From: Dehalobacter sp. DCM
Lineage (GTDB): Bacteria; Bacillota; Desulfitobacteriia; Desulfitobacteriales; Syntrophobotulaceae
Assembly: GCF_024972775.1 (NCBI RefSeq)
Contig: NZ_CP092282.1
Span: 3,527,001 to 3,591,000, forward strand
Direction: 5' to 3'
DNA: 64,000 bases
The notes beneath the pieces were generated by a model. The model was not told the DNA's origin. It searched no databases and saw nothing but the letters and a program-made list of their open reading frames with translations. This document shows, piece by piece, positions 41,613-51,255 of this stretch; positions within the stretch are counted from its first letter, which is position 1, and each line of letters begins with the position of its first letter. The position numbers and the translations under genes were made by a program.

Positions 41613-42361
41613 TAAAGGCGCTGGCAGTAGAGTTTCAGAAAATCCGCCGCAGAAAAATCTGGCTGATCGTGGCCATTATGATTTTGGTAAATGTACTGTG
41701 GTCTTTATGGGACGTCGGCAGAATGAACGCACATGACCTTGCCCAGGGCTGGATATGCTGCTTGTTCCAGTTCCCGCTGCTCAATTCCATCATGATGCCG
41801 GTCATCGCGGCCGTCGTGGCCTCACGGCTCTGCGACATTGAGCACAAGGGACAGACGCTGAAGCTGTTGGAAACAGTGATGCCCTCCGCTCGCCTGTTCT
41901 CCGCGAAATTCTTCTGCGGCGCTCTGTATCTGCTCGCGGCGGTCCTGCTGCAGCTTAGTGTCATGGTCGCCGTGGGATACGCCGTCGGTTTCGAGGGAAA
42001 CCCGCCGCTTGACAAGCTGTTTTACTATTTTCTCTTCACCACGGCCGTAAATCTGACCATTCTACTTTGGCAGCAGGTGTTGTCTCTCCTGTTTGTCAAT
42101 CAGATGATTCCGCTAGCCGCAGGCATTATCGGGGGCTTTGCAGGACTTTTTCTGATGTTTTTTCCGCAAAACCTTGGACGGTTTGTTCTTTGGGGGTATT
42201 ACGGCGTGCTGATGTTCGTGGGGATGGACTGGGACAAAACGACGCGCATCACCGACTTTTATTATACAGCCATCGACTGGACTGGGTTTTGCGCCCTGAT
42301 CGTGATGTTTATCGTGATCTATTTTATAGGCCGCGCCCTTTTTATTCGCAAGGAAGTGTGA
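41609..42361 (+). CDS. ABC permease of the lantibiotic-immunity type (first)
   Basis: 250 residues with about six transmembrane segments, beginning M-I-K-A-L-A-V-E-F-Q-K-I-R-R-R-K-I-W, the basic start typical of NisE/EpiE/BcrB-like permeases. ATGA overlap with the ATPase gene. Works with the second permease downstream. Confidence 0.9.
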   Translation: MIKALAVEFQKIRRRKIWLIVAIMILVNVLWSLWDVGRMNAHDLAQGWICCLFQFPLLNSIMMPVIAAVVASRLCDIEHKGQTLKLLETVMPSARLFSAKFFCGALYLLAAVLLQLSVMVAVGYAVGFEGNPPLDKLFYYFLFTTAVNLTILLWQQVLSLLFVNQMIPLAAGIIGGFAGLFLMFFPQNLGRFVLWGYYGVLMFVGMDWDKTTRITDFYYTAIDWTGFCALIVMFIVIYFIGRALFIRKEV

Positions 42362-42404
42362 ACTCTAAATAATTTTAGACTACTAAGGAAAGGGTTGATC
42401 ATCC

Positions 42405-43136
42405 GTGTTTCTTCGAACGCTTCGGGCTGAGGGGATCAAGCTTCACCGCAGCCCGGTCTGGCTTGCCTTTTTGTTTCTTCCCATTCTGCCCGCCGTCATG
42501 GGTACCTTCAATTATCTGCAAAACATCGGCATCCTTCAAAATGAGTGGTACAGCCTTTGGACGCAGCACACCCTCTTCACCAGTTATTTCTTTCTTCCCG
42601 CTATCATCGGGGTTTACTGCTCCTATCTGTGCCGTCTCGAGCATCTGAACCACAACTGGAACGCTGTCATGACGGCTCCTGTACCGACAGCGACTATTTA
42701 TATTGCCAAACTCATATCCGCTTCCGTTCTGGTGCTTCTGACTCAAGTCTGGACCGGAATTCTGTTTGTAATTTCAGGCAGGCTTTGCGGACTGACCTCT
42801 CCGTTGCCCCCGGATCTTCCCGTCTGGCTGCTTTGCGGCGCCGTCGGGGGGGTTGTGATCTGCGCTCTTCAGCTCTGTATTTCTCTTTTGATTCGCAGCT
42901 TCGCTGTGCCGGTGGGGATCGCGCTGGTTGGCGGTTTCGCAGGGCTGGCGGCCTTTGCCAAGGGTTATGGGACATTCTTCCCGTATTCGCTTCTATGCAT
43001 CGGCATGCGTGCCAATCAACCCGGAGGCCCCATGGCGTGCGGAACCGGACAATTTCTTGCGTTCAGCCTTGGTTATATTCTGATCTGCATGGCGTTCGCC
43101 GTGACATGGCTAAAAAAAAGAGACGTTGTAACTTAA
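42405..43136 (+). CDS. ABC permease of the lantibiotic-immunity type (second)
   Basis: 243 residues, about six transmembrane segments, starting F-L-R-T-L-R-A-E-G-I-K-L-H-R-S-P. GTG start with AAGGAAAGGG upstream, 43 bases after the first permease. Two dissimilar permeases plus one ATPase is the MutFEG/NisFEG layout, which protects the membrane against peptide antibiotics. Confidence 0.9.
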   Translation: MFLRTLRAEGIKLHRSPVWLAFLFLPILPAVMGTFNYLQNIGILQNEWYSLWTQHTLFTSYFFLPAIIGVYCSYLCRLEHLNHNWNAVMTAPVPTATIYIAKLISASVLVLLTQVWTGILFVISGRLCGLTSPLPPDLPVWLLCGAVGGVVICALQLCISLLIRSFAVPVGIALVGGFAGLAAFAKGYGTFFPYSLLCIGMRANQPGGPMACGTGQFLAFSLGYILICMAFAVTWLKKRDVVT

Positions 43137-43193
43137 TAGTGAACCCATGTTTTAAACAGTACTGTGGGTGTTATTACCAAACCTTATTCAACC

Positions 43194-43805
43194 TTATTCG
43201 ATCAGTTTGCCGTTCACAAATTTGACGGTTTTATCCGAATATTCAATAATAATCGTATTAGTAAATCCGCCTTTATCCTCCGGATTCGGCAATTCTGTAC
43301 CCAGAGAAAAACTGGACCCCACATCATCAAAGGGATTATCAAATACCCAGACAGGTTTGTAATAATACTCAACTCCAATAACTTTATGGTTATCATCATA
43401 AATAAACTCAGCTTTGCTCTTCGGTGATAGCAAATCGTGCCCGTTTTTCAGCTGAAAATTTATTTCCAAATGATTGTCCTTGACGACATAAGTCATATCG
43501 ATATCTTGGGAGGCTACAGAAAAACCGACAGCAAACAGGCTTACCAGAATAACTAAGATTACAGCAATCGTCCCCACCGTAATGGCAGCTCGCCGAATAT
43601 AATTTTTCCGGATTTTCTTGAGATAGTCAAGTTCTTTAACCTCTGTTACAGGAATATTCTCCTTGACTTCACCAGTCATCTCCTGATAGAAGAGTCTGCA
43701 TTCTTCACAGTCTGCCAGGTGTTTTTCTATTTCTTCATTACTCGATTCACTGGTAAGATTCTCTATATATGATGGCAATAGATCTCTGATAATATCACAC
43801 TTCAT
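43194..43805 (-). CDS. zinc-finger anti-sigma factor, membrane-anchored
   Basis: 203 residues. Cytoplasmic N-terminal zinc-binding anti-sigma motif H-L-A-D-C-E-E-C (Hx3Cx2C), one transmembrane helix (about 73-95), and an extracytoplasmic domain of about 105 residues that would sense or transmit the signal. The ATG overlaps the ECF sigma gene stop by four bases. It should hold the sigma factor inactive until an envelope signal arrives. Confidence 0.9.
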   Translation of the reverse strand: MKCDIIRDLLPSYIENLTSESSNEEIEKHLADCEECRLFYQEMTGEVKENIPVTEVKELDYLKKIRKNYIRRAAITVGTIAVILVILVSLFAVGFSVASQDIDMTYVVKDNHLEINFQLKNGHDLLSPKSKAEFIYDDNHKVIGVEYYYKPVWVFDNPFDDVGSSFSLGTELPNPEDKGGFTNTIIIEYSDKTVKFVNGKLIE

Positions 43806-44284
43806 AAAACTCTCCCTTTCATTATTTTTTGTTTCCCTCTATAGAAAGTGACTCTGGCCCAGGTTTCGTCTTTACCCAGAATCTCCCCGATCTCGCGAAA
43901 ACTGAATTCTCCTGTAAGCCTGAGGTACATTACTTCCCGCATCGGTTCAGGCAGCAGATGCATTTTTTTGAATAAGCTCATTTTTCCGTCACGCAATATA
44001 ATATTATCTTCCACTGAAGGATCTGCTGAAGGAATCTCCGGGGAGAGTTCTGCGGTTTGCGTTTTCTTATTTCTGGCCAGCGTCTGATACCAGATATGTT
44101 TGGCTATTTGACAGAGCCAGACATAGATTTTACATGTCCCGTCATAGCTCTTCAGCGATTTTAGGGCACGGTAAAAAGTCTCCTGCATCAGCTCTTCAGC
44201 GATTTGTTCGTTGTGACAAAGACTGAATAAGTATTTGTATACCTGCTGTGCATACTCTTTATACAGCTGCGCGATATCCTGCAT
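43802..44284 (-). CDS. ECF-type RNA polymerase sigma factor
   Basis: 160 residues: region 2 (E-E-L-M-Q-E-T-F-Y-R-A-L, W-L-C-Q-I-A-K-H) and region 4 (L-P-E-P-M-R-E-V-M-Y-L-R, F-S-F-R-E-I-G-E-I-L-G). GAGGAGGTG precedes the ATG. Partner of the anti-sigma factor downstream. I could not identify a clear ECF promoter from this short sequence, so its regulon is open. Confidence 0.92.
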   Translation of the reverse strand: MQDIAQLYKEYAQQVYKYLFSLCHNEQIAEELMQETFYRALKSLKSYDGTCKIYVWLCQIAKHIWYQTLARNKKTQTAELSPEIPSADPSVEDNIILRDGKMSLFKKMHLLPEPMREVMYLRLTGEFSFREIGEILGKDETWARVTFYRGKQKIMKGRVL

Positions 44285-44672
44285 TCATTCACCTCCTCAG
44301 AACATATATCCCAGAAAAGTTCAATTCGTTACACAAAAATCTAAAAAGCACCTATCCCGGTGCCTTAAACGATCAAGCTTCAATCTAGTGATACCCTGAT
44401 CAAATATGTTTCTGTATTTATTTTAAGGAAATAAATACGATTCGTATAGAGTATATGCGGGATATTACTATGCCATCTACCATGATCCGGGCTACCCCTT
44501 TGTTCATAACTTGCAGTAAGCATCGGGGTTTTGGCATGTTAGTGAGGGTCTCTGTTTTTAGCTGCGGGAACGGGGGAACGGGGGAGCGGTAGATCCGTGC
44601 AAGGCTGCACCCTCCCATAATGCTGCACATATTATAAAGGTAAAGTATAGGCGATGAAAGGAATGTCGTAAT
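44285..44672. other. intergenic region with hairpin and repeated motif
   Basis: No gene is supported. A hairpin GCACC-TATCCC-GGTGC (44347-44362) precedes a minus-strand T-run. At 44430-44463 the sequence AAATAAATACGATTCGTATAG includes the palindrome ATACGA-T-TCGTAT and resembles 27939-27966 upstream of the lipoprotein gene. A purine-rich stretch with three GGGGGA-type runs is at 44562-44590. The minus-strand open frame here is the shadow of the cupin gene. Confidence 0.45.
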
Positions 44673-45107
44673 ATGTATCACCATTATGGTTCGTACGGAA
44701 GTCCTTACAGCGATTTTGGACCAAAACCATTTGTCATTAACATTGATCAGGCTGCGAAGCAGAACACTAATTATCGTATCGCTTTGTGGACAGGAAAACA
44801 CTTGCAAGTCACCCTGATGAGTATACATGTTGGAGGAGATATCGGTCTGGAATCCCACCCTAATTTAGATCAATTTATACGTATTGAACAAGGCCAGGGC
44901 ATTGTTTTCATGGGTGATAAAAAAGAATGGCTGGATTATCAGCAAAGAGTTTGTGCAGACTTTGCGATTATGATCCCAGCCGGCAAATGGCACAATGTAG
45001 TGAATACGGGCAATATCCCCCTTAAATTGTATTCTATCTACGCACCGCCCGAGCATCCACGCGGTACGGTTCATATCACAAAAAAAGACGCTCAAAATCA
45101 TTATTAG
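44673..45107 (+). CDS. cupin-domain protein
   Basis: 144 residues, a single cupin barrel: G-G-D-I-G-L-E-S-H-P ... F-I-R-I-E-Q-G is motif 1 and P-A-G-K-W-H-N-V-V-N motif 2, with two His and one Glu as metal ligands. The closing E-H-P-R-G-T-V-H motif is common in stress-related small cupins of Firmicutes. An N-terminal H-H-Y-G-S-Y-G-S-P-Y tail is rich in Tyr and His. AAAGGAA precedes the ATG. Reaction unknown. Confidence 0.88.
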   Translation: MYHHYGSYGSPYSDFGPKPFVINIDQAAKQNTNYRIALWTGKHLQVTLMSIHVGGDIGLESHPNLDQFIRIEQGQGIVFMGDKKEWLDYQQRVCADFAIMIPAGKWHNVVNTGNIPLKLYSIYAPPEHPRGTVHITKKDAQNHY

Positions 45108-45281
45108 TCGTTAGATGTAAATTAAATCATCTTGCTACTACGCTGAATGCCGACCCTTGTCCCGTCCCCGGCAAGGATTAGGGTATTTCTATCACCCAAT
45201 CGGATATCATTTCCAAGTGCTTTGTTAACCCTAAAATTACAATAAAATGGCGAGCACATTTTAGCAAAATAACGCGGTCGC

Positions 45282-45362
45282 TCCTTGCCATCCGTGGTTT
45301 AGGGGACAAAGTTCTACGTCCCTCTGTCTCCTACTTGCCATCCGTGGTATCATCCGTGGTAT
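45282..45362. repeat. short direct repeats, GCCATCCGTGGT
   Basis: TTGCCATCCGTGGT occurs at 45285-45298 and 45335-45348, and CATCCGTGGTAT again at 45351-45362. The surrounding 45108-45387 region carries no gene. The repeats could be scars of a small mobile element or a protein-binding array. Confidence 0.45.
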
Positions 45363-45387
45363 AAGCGAAGCGAAAGATTGAGGCATC

Positions 45388-47766
45388 CTAGTCCTTTTTT
45401 ACTTCCATTCTGTGACTGTAAACTGTGACTAATTGAATGGCTCCGTCTTTTTCAATATAGCGTACCCAATAGGTAACATCGGCAATTCGCTGATAGGCTA
45501 AATAGCTTGAATCTTCAGGGTTAAAAAACCGTTCGCCGAATTCCTGCGCATATGTGACAACTTTTTCAACGTCTTCCAGAAGAATAAACCGTTCGTCCAT
45601 AATACCCCATACCTCTTCCGGAATGATTAAATTCTTCATTGGAGTCAATTCAGTCTCCGGGTCTTCACGCCATAAATCTTTAAGCAATTTCTTTTTAAGC
45701 TGCGCTCTGTTGGCATGTCTTTGGGAAAGGTTCGGCATTTTTTTCTGCGCTGTTTCCACTGGATTCTCCGCAAAAATCAGATCCAGAATATGATAGGTTC
45801 TTTTTCCCTCAGCCACAAACAAATCTTTGCACATCGCACAGTAAACCAAAAAATCCTGATCGCTTTCGTTGATGCGGTCTTGTGCAAAATTTTCAGCCTG
45901 TTCTCTATTGGCAAAATAGACAAGTCCCCCGTAGCCGCAGCATTTTGTTTTTTCCTTGGCATATTTCAGTTCTTGTATTTCATAACCAAGCTTTACCACG
46001 ATATTTCTTATGCCTTCTTGGATATTTTTATTATGCCGTGTCGAACAGGCATCATGGACAGATAAAAGATGGCCGTTCCCCTTTGGGGTGATTTCCGGAA
46101 GTCCATAACGTTCAAAGATTTCCCACAAAGAGATAAACGGTATCTCCGGAAGATATTTAGCAAAGATGTCACAGCAGCTTGAGCACGCCAGAATAAAAGT
46201 AGGCTTGCCCATCTCTGCCCAGGCGTCTCTTAATCTTTCAATATTACTCTTCATCAAATCCTGCCTGCCTGCCCAATCGGCAGGGGCACCGCAACAGCCA
46301 AGCATAATGCCTACGCCTTCTTTGATCATCCTAGATAAAAGGTATTCATAAGCTTTTTCGACATACTCCGGATAAGACGCTGCAAGCTGGCATCCGGGAT
46401 AAAACAAATAATCAGCATTTTCTTTATCGGGCACGTCTCCAAAATAAACCGACTGGGCGTATTTAGAAAAGGTCAGACGCGGGTAGGTAAACAGTTCCTT
46501 TTTTCTCATCTCCGCTAGTTCTTCTGGAATCGGAGGAGGCGATTTTACCATAAAAAACAGGCCGCTGTTGCTGAATTCCATATCTTTCATAGCAAAATCA
46601 TGGGCGGAAACCGGCATTTTGCCCTTTTCCACCATACTTTCCCTAGTCTCCTGTATGATATTCTTCATACTGATGCCCACATGACATTGTTCATCGCACA
46701 ACCCGCACATTGTACAGGAATTTATCATTTTATTTGCGGACCGTGTACCCAAGAATGTATCTTCATTATGAATAATATTCCTTATATAATTTTTCGGATG
46801 GGTATTGAACTTCTTCATATGACTGCACGAATCGATACATTTTGTGCACCTGCATTGAAAGCATCGTTCGGCTTCATTGAGAGCCTCTTCTTCACTGAAT
46901 ATATCAGTGGCCTTGACAACCGGTGCTGCAGGTTCAATAACATCCACTTCATATTTTAGAGGTGTTTCAAATGATCCCTCTCTTTCCCTTGCAGCCGTCA
47001 TGGAAATTCCCTTAACGTATCTTTCTATCGAAGCTGCAGCTCTCCGACCTGAACTTACCGATAAAATAACAGAGCCATTTTTATATATGAGTCTTCCCCC
47101 TGCAAATAGGGATGAGCACTGTACTTGAAAAGTCTCAGGATTAACTTCCAGCTTCTCATCCCATTCGCCCGTACCAAGGAAAACCGCATTGTTCTCGTTC
47201 ATAATCTCTTTAAAGTCTTTTTGGCCGATATGGCTGTTGAAAAGCACCTCAATATCTAACTTGCTAAATATTTGTAACTCTTCTTCGATAATCTCCTTAT
47301 CAAGGTTTGCACCTTCGTAATCCCATATTCTGCCGCCTAGCTTATCTGACTTTTCATAAATTGTGACCTTAAAACCTTTTTTGTCAAGCTCCAAGGCAGC
47401 GGTAATCCCGCTTAAACCGCCCCCGATCACAGCTACCTTGCCGGCTTTCTTAGGAATGGGCAATGCTTTTTTAAGGGGTGTGTACCCATGCTTGATTGCT
47501 GCCTTCTCAAGCTCCGAGATCCTTATCGCTCCACCGGCAGCTTCTCTCACACAGGCACTTTCACAAGGATGGTCACAAATCATCCCAAGCACTCTTGTAA
47601 AAGGCATTCGTTTCTCCAATATTTTATAAGCTTTAATAAAATCGCCTTTTTCTATCTCTGACACAAATGCCGCCACATCGATGTGAAGTGGGCACCATGC
47701 CGTACATGCTGCAGGTTCATCATAAATACATCTGTCACCCGTTTTCAGAAGCTTTTCATTGTCCAT
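45388..47766 (-). CDS. FAD-dependent oxidoreductase with multiple Fe-S clusters and CCG domains
   Basis: About 792 residues. A GltD-like N-terminal cysteine domain (C-T-A-W-C-P, C-D-H-P-C-E-S-A-C) leads into an FAD/NAD-binding fold (V-I-G-G-G-L-S-G-I-T-A). Next are two ferredoxin-type clusters (C-F-Q-C-R-C-T-K-C; C-T-M-C-G-L-C-D-E-Q-C), then CCG domains of the HdrB/GlpC type (G-C-C-G-A-P, C-C-G-Y-G-G). From memory it matches proteins named pyridine nucleotide-disulfide oxidoreductase/dicluster-binding protein found near selenium-dependent molybdenum hydroxylases. Likely shuttles electrons between the hydroxylase and a soluble pool. ATG at 47766 has GGAGGGG upstream; an ATG at 47781 sits on that site. 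Confidence 0.87.
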   Translation of the reverse strand: MDNEKLLKTGDRCIYDEPAACTAWCPLHIDVAAFVSEIEKGDFIKAYKILEKRMPFTRVLGMICDHPCESACVREAAGGAIRISELEKAAIKHGYTPLKKALPIPKKAGKVAVIGGGLSGITAALELDKKGFKVTIYEKSDKLGGRIWDYEGANLDKEIIEEELQIFSKLDIEVLFNSHIGQKDFKEIMNENNAVFLGTGEWDEKLEVNPETFQVQCSSLFAGGRLIYKNGSVILSVSSGRRAAASIERYVKGISMTAAREREGSFETPLKYEVDVIEPAAPVVKATDIFSEEEALNEAERCFQCRCTKCIDSCSHMKKFNTHPKNYIRNIIHNEDTFLGTRSANKMINSCTMCGLCDEQCHVGISMKNIIQETRESMVEKGKMPVSAHDFAMKDMEFSNSGLFFMVKSPPPIPEELAEMRKKELFTYPRLTFSKYAQSVYFGDVPDKENADYLFYPGCQLAASYPEYVEKAYEYLLSRMIKEGVGIMLGCCGAPADWAGRQDLMKSNIERLRDAWAEMGKPTFILACSSCCDIFAKYLPEIPFISLWEIFERYGLPEITPKGNGHLLSVHDACSTRHNKNIQEGIRNIVVKLGYEIQELKYAKEKTKCCGYGGLVYFANREQAENFAQDRINESDQDFLVYCAMCKDLFVAEGKRTYHILDLIFAENPVETAQKKMPNLSQRHANRAQLKKKLLKDLWREDPETELTPMKNLIIPEEVWGIMDERFILLEDVEKVVTYAQEFGERFFNPEDSSYLAYQRIADVTYWVRYIEKDGAIQLVTVYSHRMEVKKD

Positions 47767-47847
47767 TGAGAACCCCTCCATTAGGTGAAGCTTTTACTGA
47801 AATCCAGAAATAATAAGGCCGTGAAGGGAACTTTTCTAGATTATTAA

Positions 47848-47900
47848 AATATGGAATTGGAGTTTTTTCCATACTTTTTACACTGCTCCAATTCCATATT
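47848..47900. repeat. perfect 15-bp inverted repeat between hydroxylase and oxidoreductase genes
   Basis: AATATGGAATTGGAG (47848-47862) pairs with CTCCAATTCCATATT (47886-47900) across a 23-base loop. It may end the hydroxylase transcript on the minus strand, but the loop is long and the flank is not T-rich, so an operator role for the gene downstream is as likely. Confidence 0.6.
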
Positions 47901-47935
47901 ATTAGTTTAGTTTACATAACAATGTGAACATGACA

Positions 47936-50665
47936 TTAAAGTTTTTTCAAGCCCTCCAGAACCTTTTCCGGATAAGCGGGCAGCTTGGTTATACGTACTC
48001 CGGTAGCATTGTAGATTGCATTAATAATCGCTGCATGCGGAGCTGAAAGAGGCATTTCACCAGCACCTGCCTGACCATAATAGGCAAGGGGTCTTGGAGT
48101 CTCCTGGTGAATAAGAACAATATTATCAGGAACATCCTCAATTTGTGGGATTCCACAGCCTACAAGGGTAGTATGCTTTTTTAAATCTTCAAAGTCTTCG
48201 CTGAGAGCAAGACCTATTCCCTGCACGAGACCGCCATAAAGCTGACCTTCAAGAACCAGCTTATTTACGATCGTGCCGCAGTCGGAGACCAGCGTAAGTT
48301 TTTCCACTTGGGTTTTACCTGTTGTCGTATCAACTGCAACTTCTGCTAAAAGGATACCATACATGTAGACTGGGAATGGATTTCCCTGCCCAGTTTTTAC
48401 ATCACAGGCAGTACATGGGGCAGTCCATTTTCCTTCATATTTTACCGGCCGTTTTTCTGCAATCATTTCATCGTATTTTCTGAAAGTACCATCTGGTTTT
48501 TTCAATGCGTCCAAGAGATTTCGACAGGCAACTGTTGTCGCATTACCTGTCATAACATTGGAGCGGCTTCCGCCTGCAGGCCCGCTGTTTGGTGTGAATT
48601 TCATATTATTCATAACAAGCTTTATCTGTTCAGGCTTTATTCCCATTGGTCTTAATGTTTCATAGGCAATGCTCAGTGTTCCCATGTCTGCACCCTGACC
48701 ATGATCTTCCCAAGAATTTCCTACAATAACTCCATCTGCTGTTATCTCTGCCCATGCTTCTGAGGAATCTGCACCATCAAGTCCGCAGCCATATTCAAGC
48801 AGTGAAACACCTACGCCATATCTGACTTCTCCGCCTTTGGCATTCTTGGCTGCAGCATTTTTCTTAGCCTCCTGGTAAAGAGGTCTTAATTTGTCAATTG
48901 CTTGGGGGAAAGCAATCACATCAGGTTTACAACCTGTTGGCGTCGTATCGCCTTCTCGATAGACATTTTTATACCTTAACTCTAATGGATCCATGCCAAT
49001 TTTTTCAGCCAGTTCATCCATCAATACTTCCGAAGCAAACAAACTTTGCGGTGAACCATAGCCTCTGAAAGCTGAACCCCAAGCATGGTTAGTAGCAACT
49101 GTCCTGCCTTCACCTCTGATATTGGGAATATTGTAACCGGCACCGATGAACTGATGACCTCTCATTGTAAGAAGGTCGCCAAATTCCATATACGGACCAT
49201 GGTCTACCGTCCAGTCTGATTCCATTGCGACAAGTTTCCCATCCTTATCAGCCCCCATCTTGATATTCATAAAGAATGGTGATCTTTTTCCGGTATACGT
49301 TATCTGCTGGAACATATTGAATTCGAGGAATACCGGCCTCTTTGTAACAAGTGCGGCAACACCAAGCAGGCCTTCCATGGTCGGACTAAATTTATAGCCA
49401 AAAGTACCTCCAGTATTATTCTGGACAATGAATAATTTTTCTGCAGGAATTCCAATACCTTCGGCAACCATCAACGCATGGGCATGGATAGCTATACTCT
49501 TGGAGTGAACCATGAGATTACCTTTTTCATCCAGGTAGGCAAACCCTACATCCGGCTCTAGTGGTAGGTGCGGCTGTCTTCCTACATAAAATTCATCCTC
49601 AACCACGTAGGGCAGATTTTTCATTAAAGGTGCAGTTTCTTTACCTTTAACCGTCTGGGTTTCGAAATATACATTGGGAGTACCGGGATGTATTTCAATT
49701 GCATCTTCAGCCATAGCTGCAGGTGCGCTCATATAGGCCGGCAGTTCTTCCAATTCAACCTTGACTTTTGCGGCAGCCTGTTCTGCCTGGTAAGGCGTAT
49801 CTGCCAGAACCATCGCAATAGCATCCCCAAACTGGAATACCTTCTTATCATTAAGAATGGGTCTTTCTTTACCGTCGCCTTTGTTCTCCGGAAACGCCAA
49901 ACCATTGATCCTGTTTGTTCCAGGAACGTCCTTATAGGTCAAAACCTTGAATACGCCCGGCATCTTCTCAGCCTCTGAAGTATCTATGGAAAGAATATTG
50001 GCATGGGATACTGTCGCTTGGGCAAGCTTGATATGCAGCGTATTTTTTGGAAGCTGCTTTATTCCTAAATCTGCACCAAAATCCCAGGTTCCTGTAACTT
50101 TTGCAACAGCTGACGGGCGGACTGCTTTTGTCCCGAGTATACTTTCGCCATCCTTTAGTTTAAACCATAAATCTTCTTTTTTTATTTCACCTCTTATTAG
50201 CCTGGCAGCATCCATAACTGCATCCACTAATGGTTTGTATCCTGTACATCTACAGAGATTTCTGTTTTTCTGAAACCAATCTCTTACATCTTCTCTGGTA
50301 GGACTTGAGTTTTTTTCCAACAAAGCTTTAGCCGAAACAATAAATCCCGGAGTACAATAACCGCATTGTGCAGATCCGTGAACCATCCAGGCAAGCTGAA
50401 GCGGATGCAGGTTATCTTTTGTGCCTACCCCTTCGATCGTAATAATCTGGGCATTATCCGGTATTCTCTCCATTTTGTAGAGACAAGATCTCACGGGCAT
50501 ACCGTCCCAAATAACCGTACAGGCACCGCATTCGCCTTTTCCGCCACAACCGATCTTAGTTCCTGTGAGCATAAGTTCTTTTCTTAATACATTGGCAAGC
50601 GTTTCTTCCGGATCCGTCCTAATATGTTTTTTGACTCCATTAATAAACAAGGTTTTGGTAATCAT
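47936..50665 (-). CDS. molybdenum hydroxylase of the aldehyde oxidoreductase (Mop) type
   Basis: 909 residues, xanthine oxidase family without FAD domain, as in Desulfovibrio Mop. N-terminal plant-type [2Fe-2S] cluster (C-G-G-K-G-E-C-G-A-C ... C near 48-62), second [2Fe-2S] domain (C-G-Y-C-T-P-G-F, C-R-C-T-G-Y), then the molybdopterin-binding domains with G-T-F-G-Y-K-F, A-F-R-G-Y-G-S-P-Q and the catalytic Glu in G-A-G-E-M-P-L-S near residue 869. It hydroxylates an aldehyde or heterocycle and passes electrons to an external acceptor, plausibly the 4Fe-4S protein encoded 38 bases upstream. AAAAGGAGATG precedes the ATG. Substrate unknown. Confidence 0.93.
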   Translation of the reverse strand: MITKTLFINGVKKHIRTDPEETLANVLRKELMLTGTKIGCGGKGECGACTVIWDGMPVRSCLYKMERIPDNAQIITIEGVGTKDNLHPLQLAWMVHGSAQCGYCTPGFIVSAKALLEKNSSPTREDVRDWFQKNRNLCRCTGYKPLVDAVMDAARLIRGEIKKEDLWFKLKDGESILGTKAVRPSAVAKVTGTWDFGADLGIKQLPKNTLHIKLAQATVSHANILSIDTSEAEKMPGVFKVLTYKDVPGTNRINGLAFPENKGDGKERPILNDKKVFQFGDAIAMVLADTPYQAEQAAAKVKVELEELPAYMSAPAAMAEDAIEIHPGTPNVYFETQTVKGKETAPLMKNLPYVVEDEFYVGRQPHLPLEPDVGFAYLDEKGNLMVHSKSIAIHAHALMVAEGIGIPAEKLFIVQNNTGGTFGYKFSPTMEGLLGVAALVTKRPVFLEFNMFQQITYTGKRSPFFMNIKMGADKDGKLVAMESDWTVDHGPYMEFGDLLTMRGHQFIGAGYNIPNIRGEGRTVATNHAWGSAFRGYGSPQSLFASEVLMDELAEKIGMDPLELRYKNVYREGDTTPTGCKPDVIAFPQAIDKLRPLYQEAKKNAAAKNAKGGEVRYGVGVSLLEYGCGLDGADSSEAWAEITADGVIVGNSWEDHGQGADMGTLSIAYETLRPMGIKPEQIKLVMNNMKFTPNSGPAGGSRSNVMTGNATTVACRNLLDALKKPDGTFRKYDEMIAEKRPVKYEGKWTAPCTACDVKTGQGNPFPVYMYGILLAEVAVDTTTGKTQVEKLTLVSDCGTIVNKLVLEGQLYGGLVQGIGLALSEDFEDLKKHTTLVGCGIPQIEDVPDNIVLIHQETPRPLAYYGQAGAGEMPLSAPHAAIINAIYNATGVRITKLPAYPEKVLEGLKKL

Positions 50666-50703
50666 GTGATCATCTCCTTTTATATTTTCATGATTCAGCC
50701 TTT

Positions 50704-51156
50704 TTAAATAGTTTGCGTCTCTTCAAACAGTTCTTTAAATTTTGAAGCAATGATTCTTTTCTTGTTGATGTTGGCCACGGTACTATCAACGTACTCTAAG
50801 GCCCTTGTAGGACAATATTTCGCGCATGCAGGATTATAGCCGCAAAGATCGCATTTTAATATTTTCTTTTGACTTGAGCTATAATGAATATTACCCAGAG
50901 AGCAAGCGCTGACACACATTTTGCATCCGATACATTTTTTCGGATCGACTACAACCGCGTCGTTTTGATCTCTCGAAATAGCCCCGTTGGGACACACTTT
51001 CATGCATGCAGCATCTTCACACTGCACACACATTATAGGTACTGAAACTGCCACTTCTTCAAACGTAATTACATTAACTGCAGAATTTGGGCAAACCGCC
51101 TCACACGTTTTGCAGTTATTGCATTTTTGAGGAGAAATCATTAAAATTTTGCTCAT
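50704..51156 (-). CDS. polyferredoxin-type 4Fe-4S electron carrier
   Basis: About 150 residues with four cysteine groups (C-N-N-C-K-T-C-E-A-V-C-P, C-V-Q-C-E-D-A-A-C, C-I-G-C-K-M-C, C-D-L-C ... C-A-K-Y-C-P), the CooF/HycB/HydN-like plan with three to four [4Fe-4S] clusters. Probable electron acceptor for the Mo hydroxylase encoded next. Start placed at the ATG at 51156 (AGGG upstream); the frame extends to 51243, and a strong AAGGAGG lies about 40 bases upstream of the ATG, so the exact start is open. A sigma-54 promoter lies 100 bases upstream. Confidence 0.87.
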   Translation of the reverse strand: MSKILMISPQKCNNCKTCEAVCPNSAVNVITFEEVAVSVPIMCVQCEDAACMKVCPNGAISRDQNDAVVVDPKKCIGCKMCVSACSLGNIHYSSSQKKILKCDLCGYNPACAKYCPTRALEYVDSTVANINKKRIIASKFKELFEETQTI

Positions 51157-51255
51157 GATAACCCTGGTCACCGCACTGCGATACCAGTTGCACCTCCTTA
51201 GATTTAATTTGTTAATTTTGATAGCATTCATAACTGCTTCCAATAACTATAATAA

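Noticed and set aside
42545-43225. 226-codon frame overlapping the second ABC permease in another phase
   Set aside because: Arg/Ser/Cys-rich low-information translation; the permease frame has a proper start, membrane helices and operon spacing.
44285-44300. ECF autoregulatory promoter before the sigma gene
   Set aside because: A TGTAAC-like box is present upstream, but I could not find a matching -10 element at the right spacing, so I do not claim it.
44418-44858. 146-codon minus-strand open frame opposite the cupin gene
   Set aside because: It runs antisense to the cupin coding region, has no ribosome binding site and shows no family motif. The cupin frame has a good start and conserved metal ligands.
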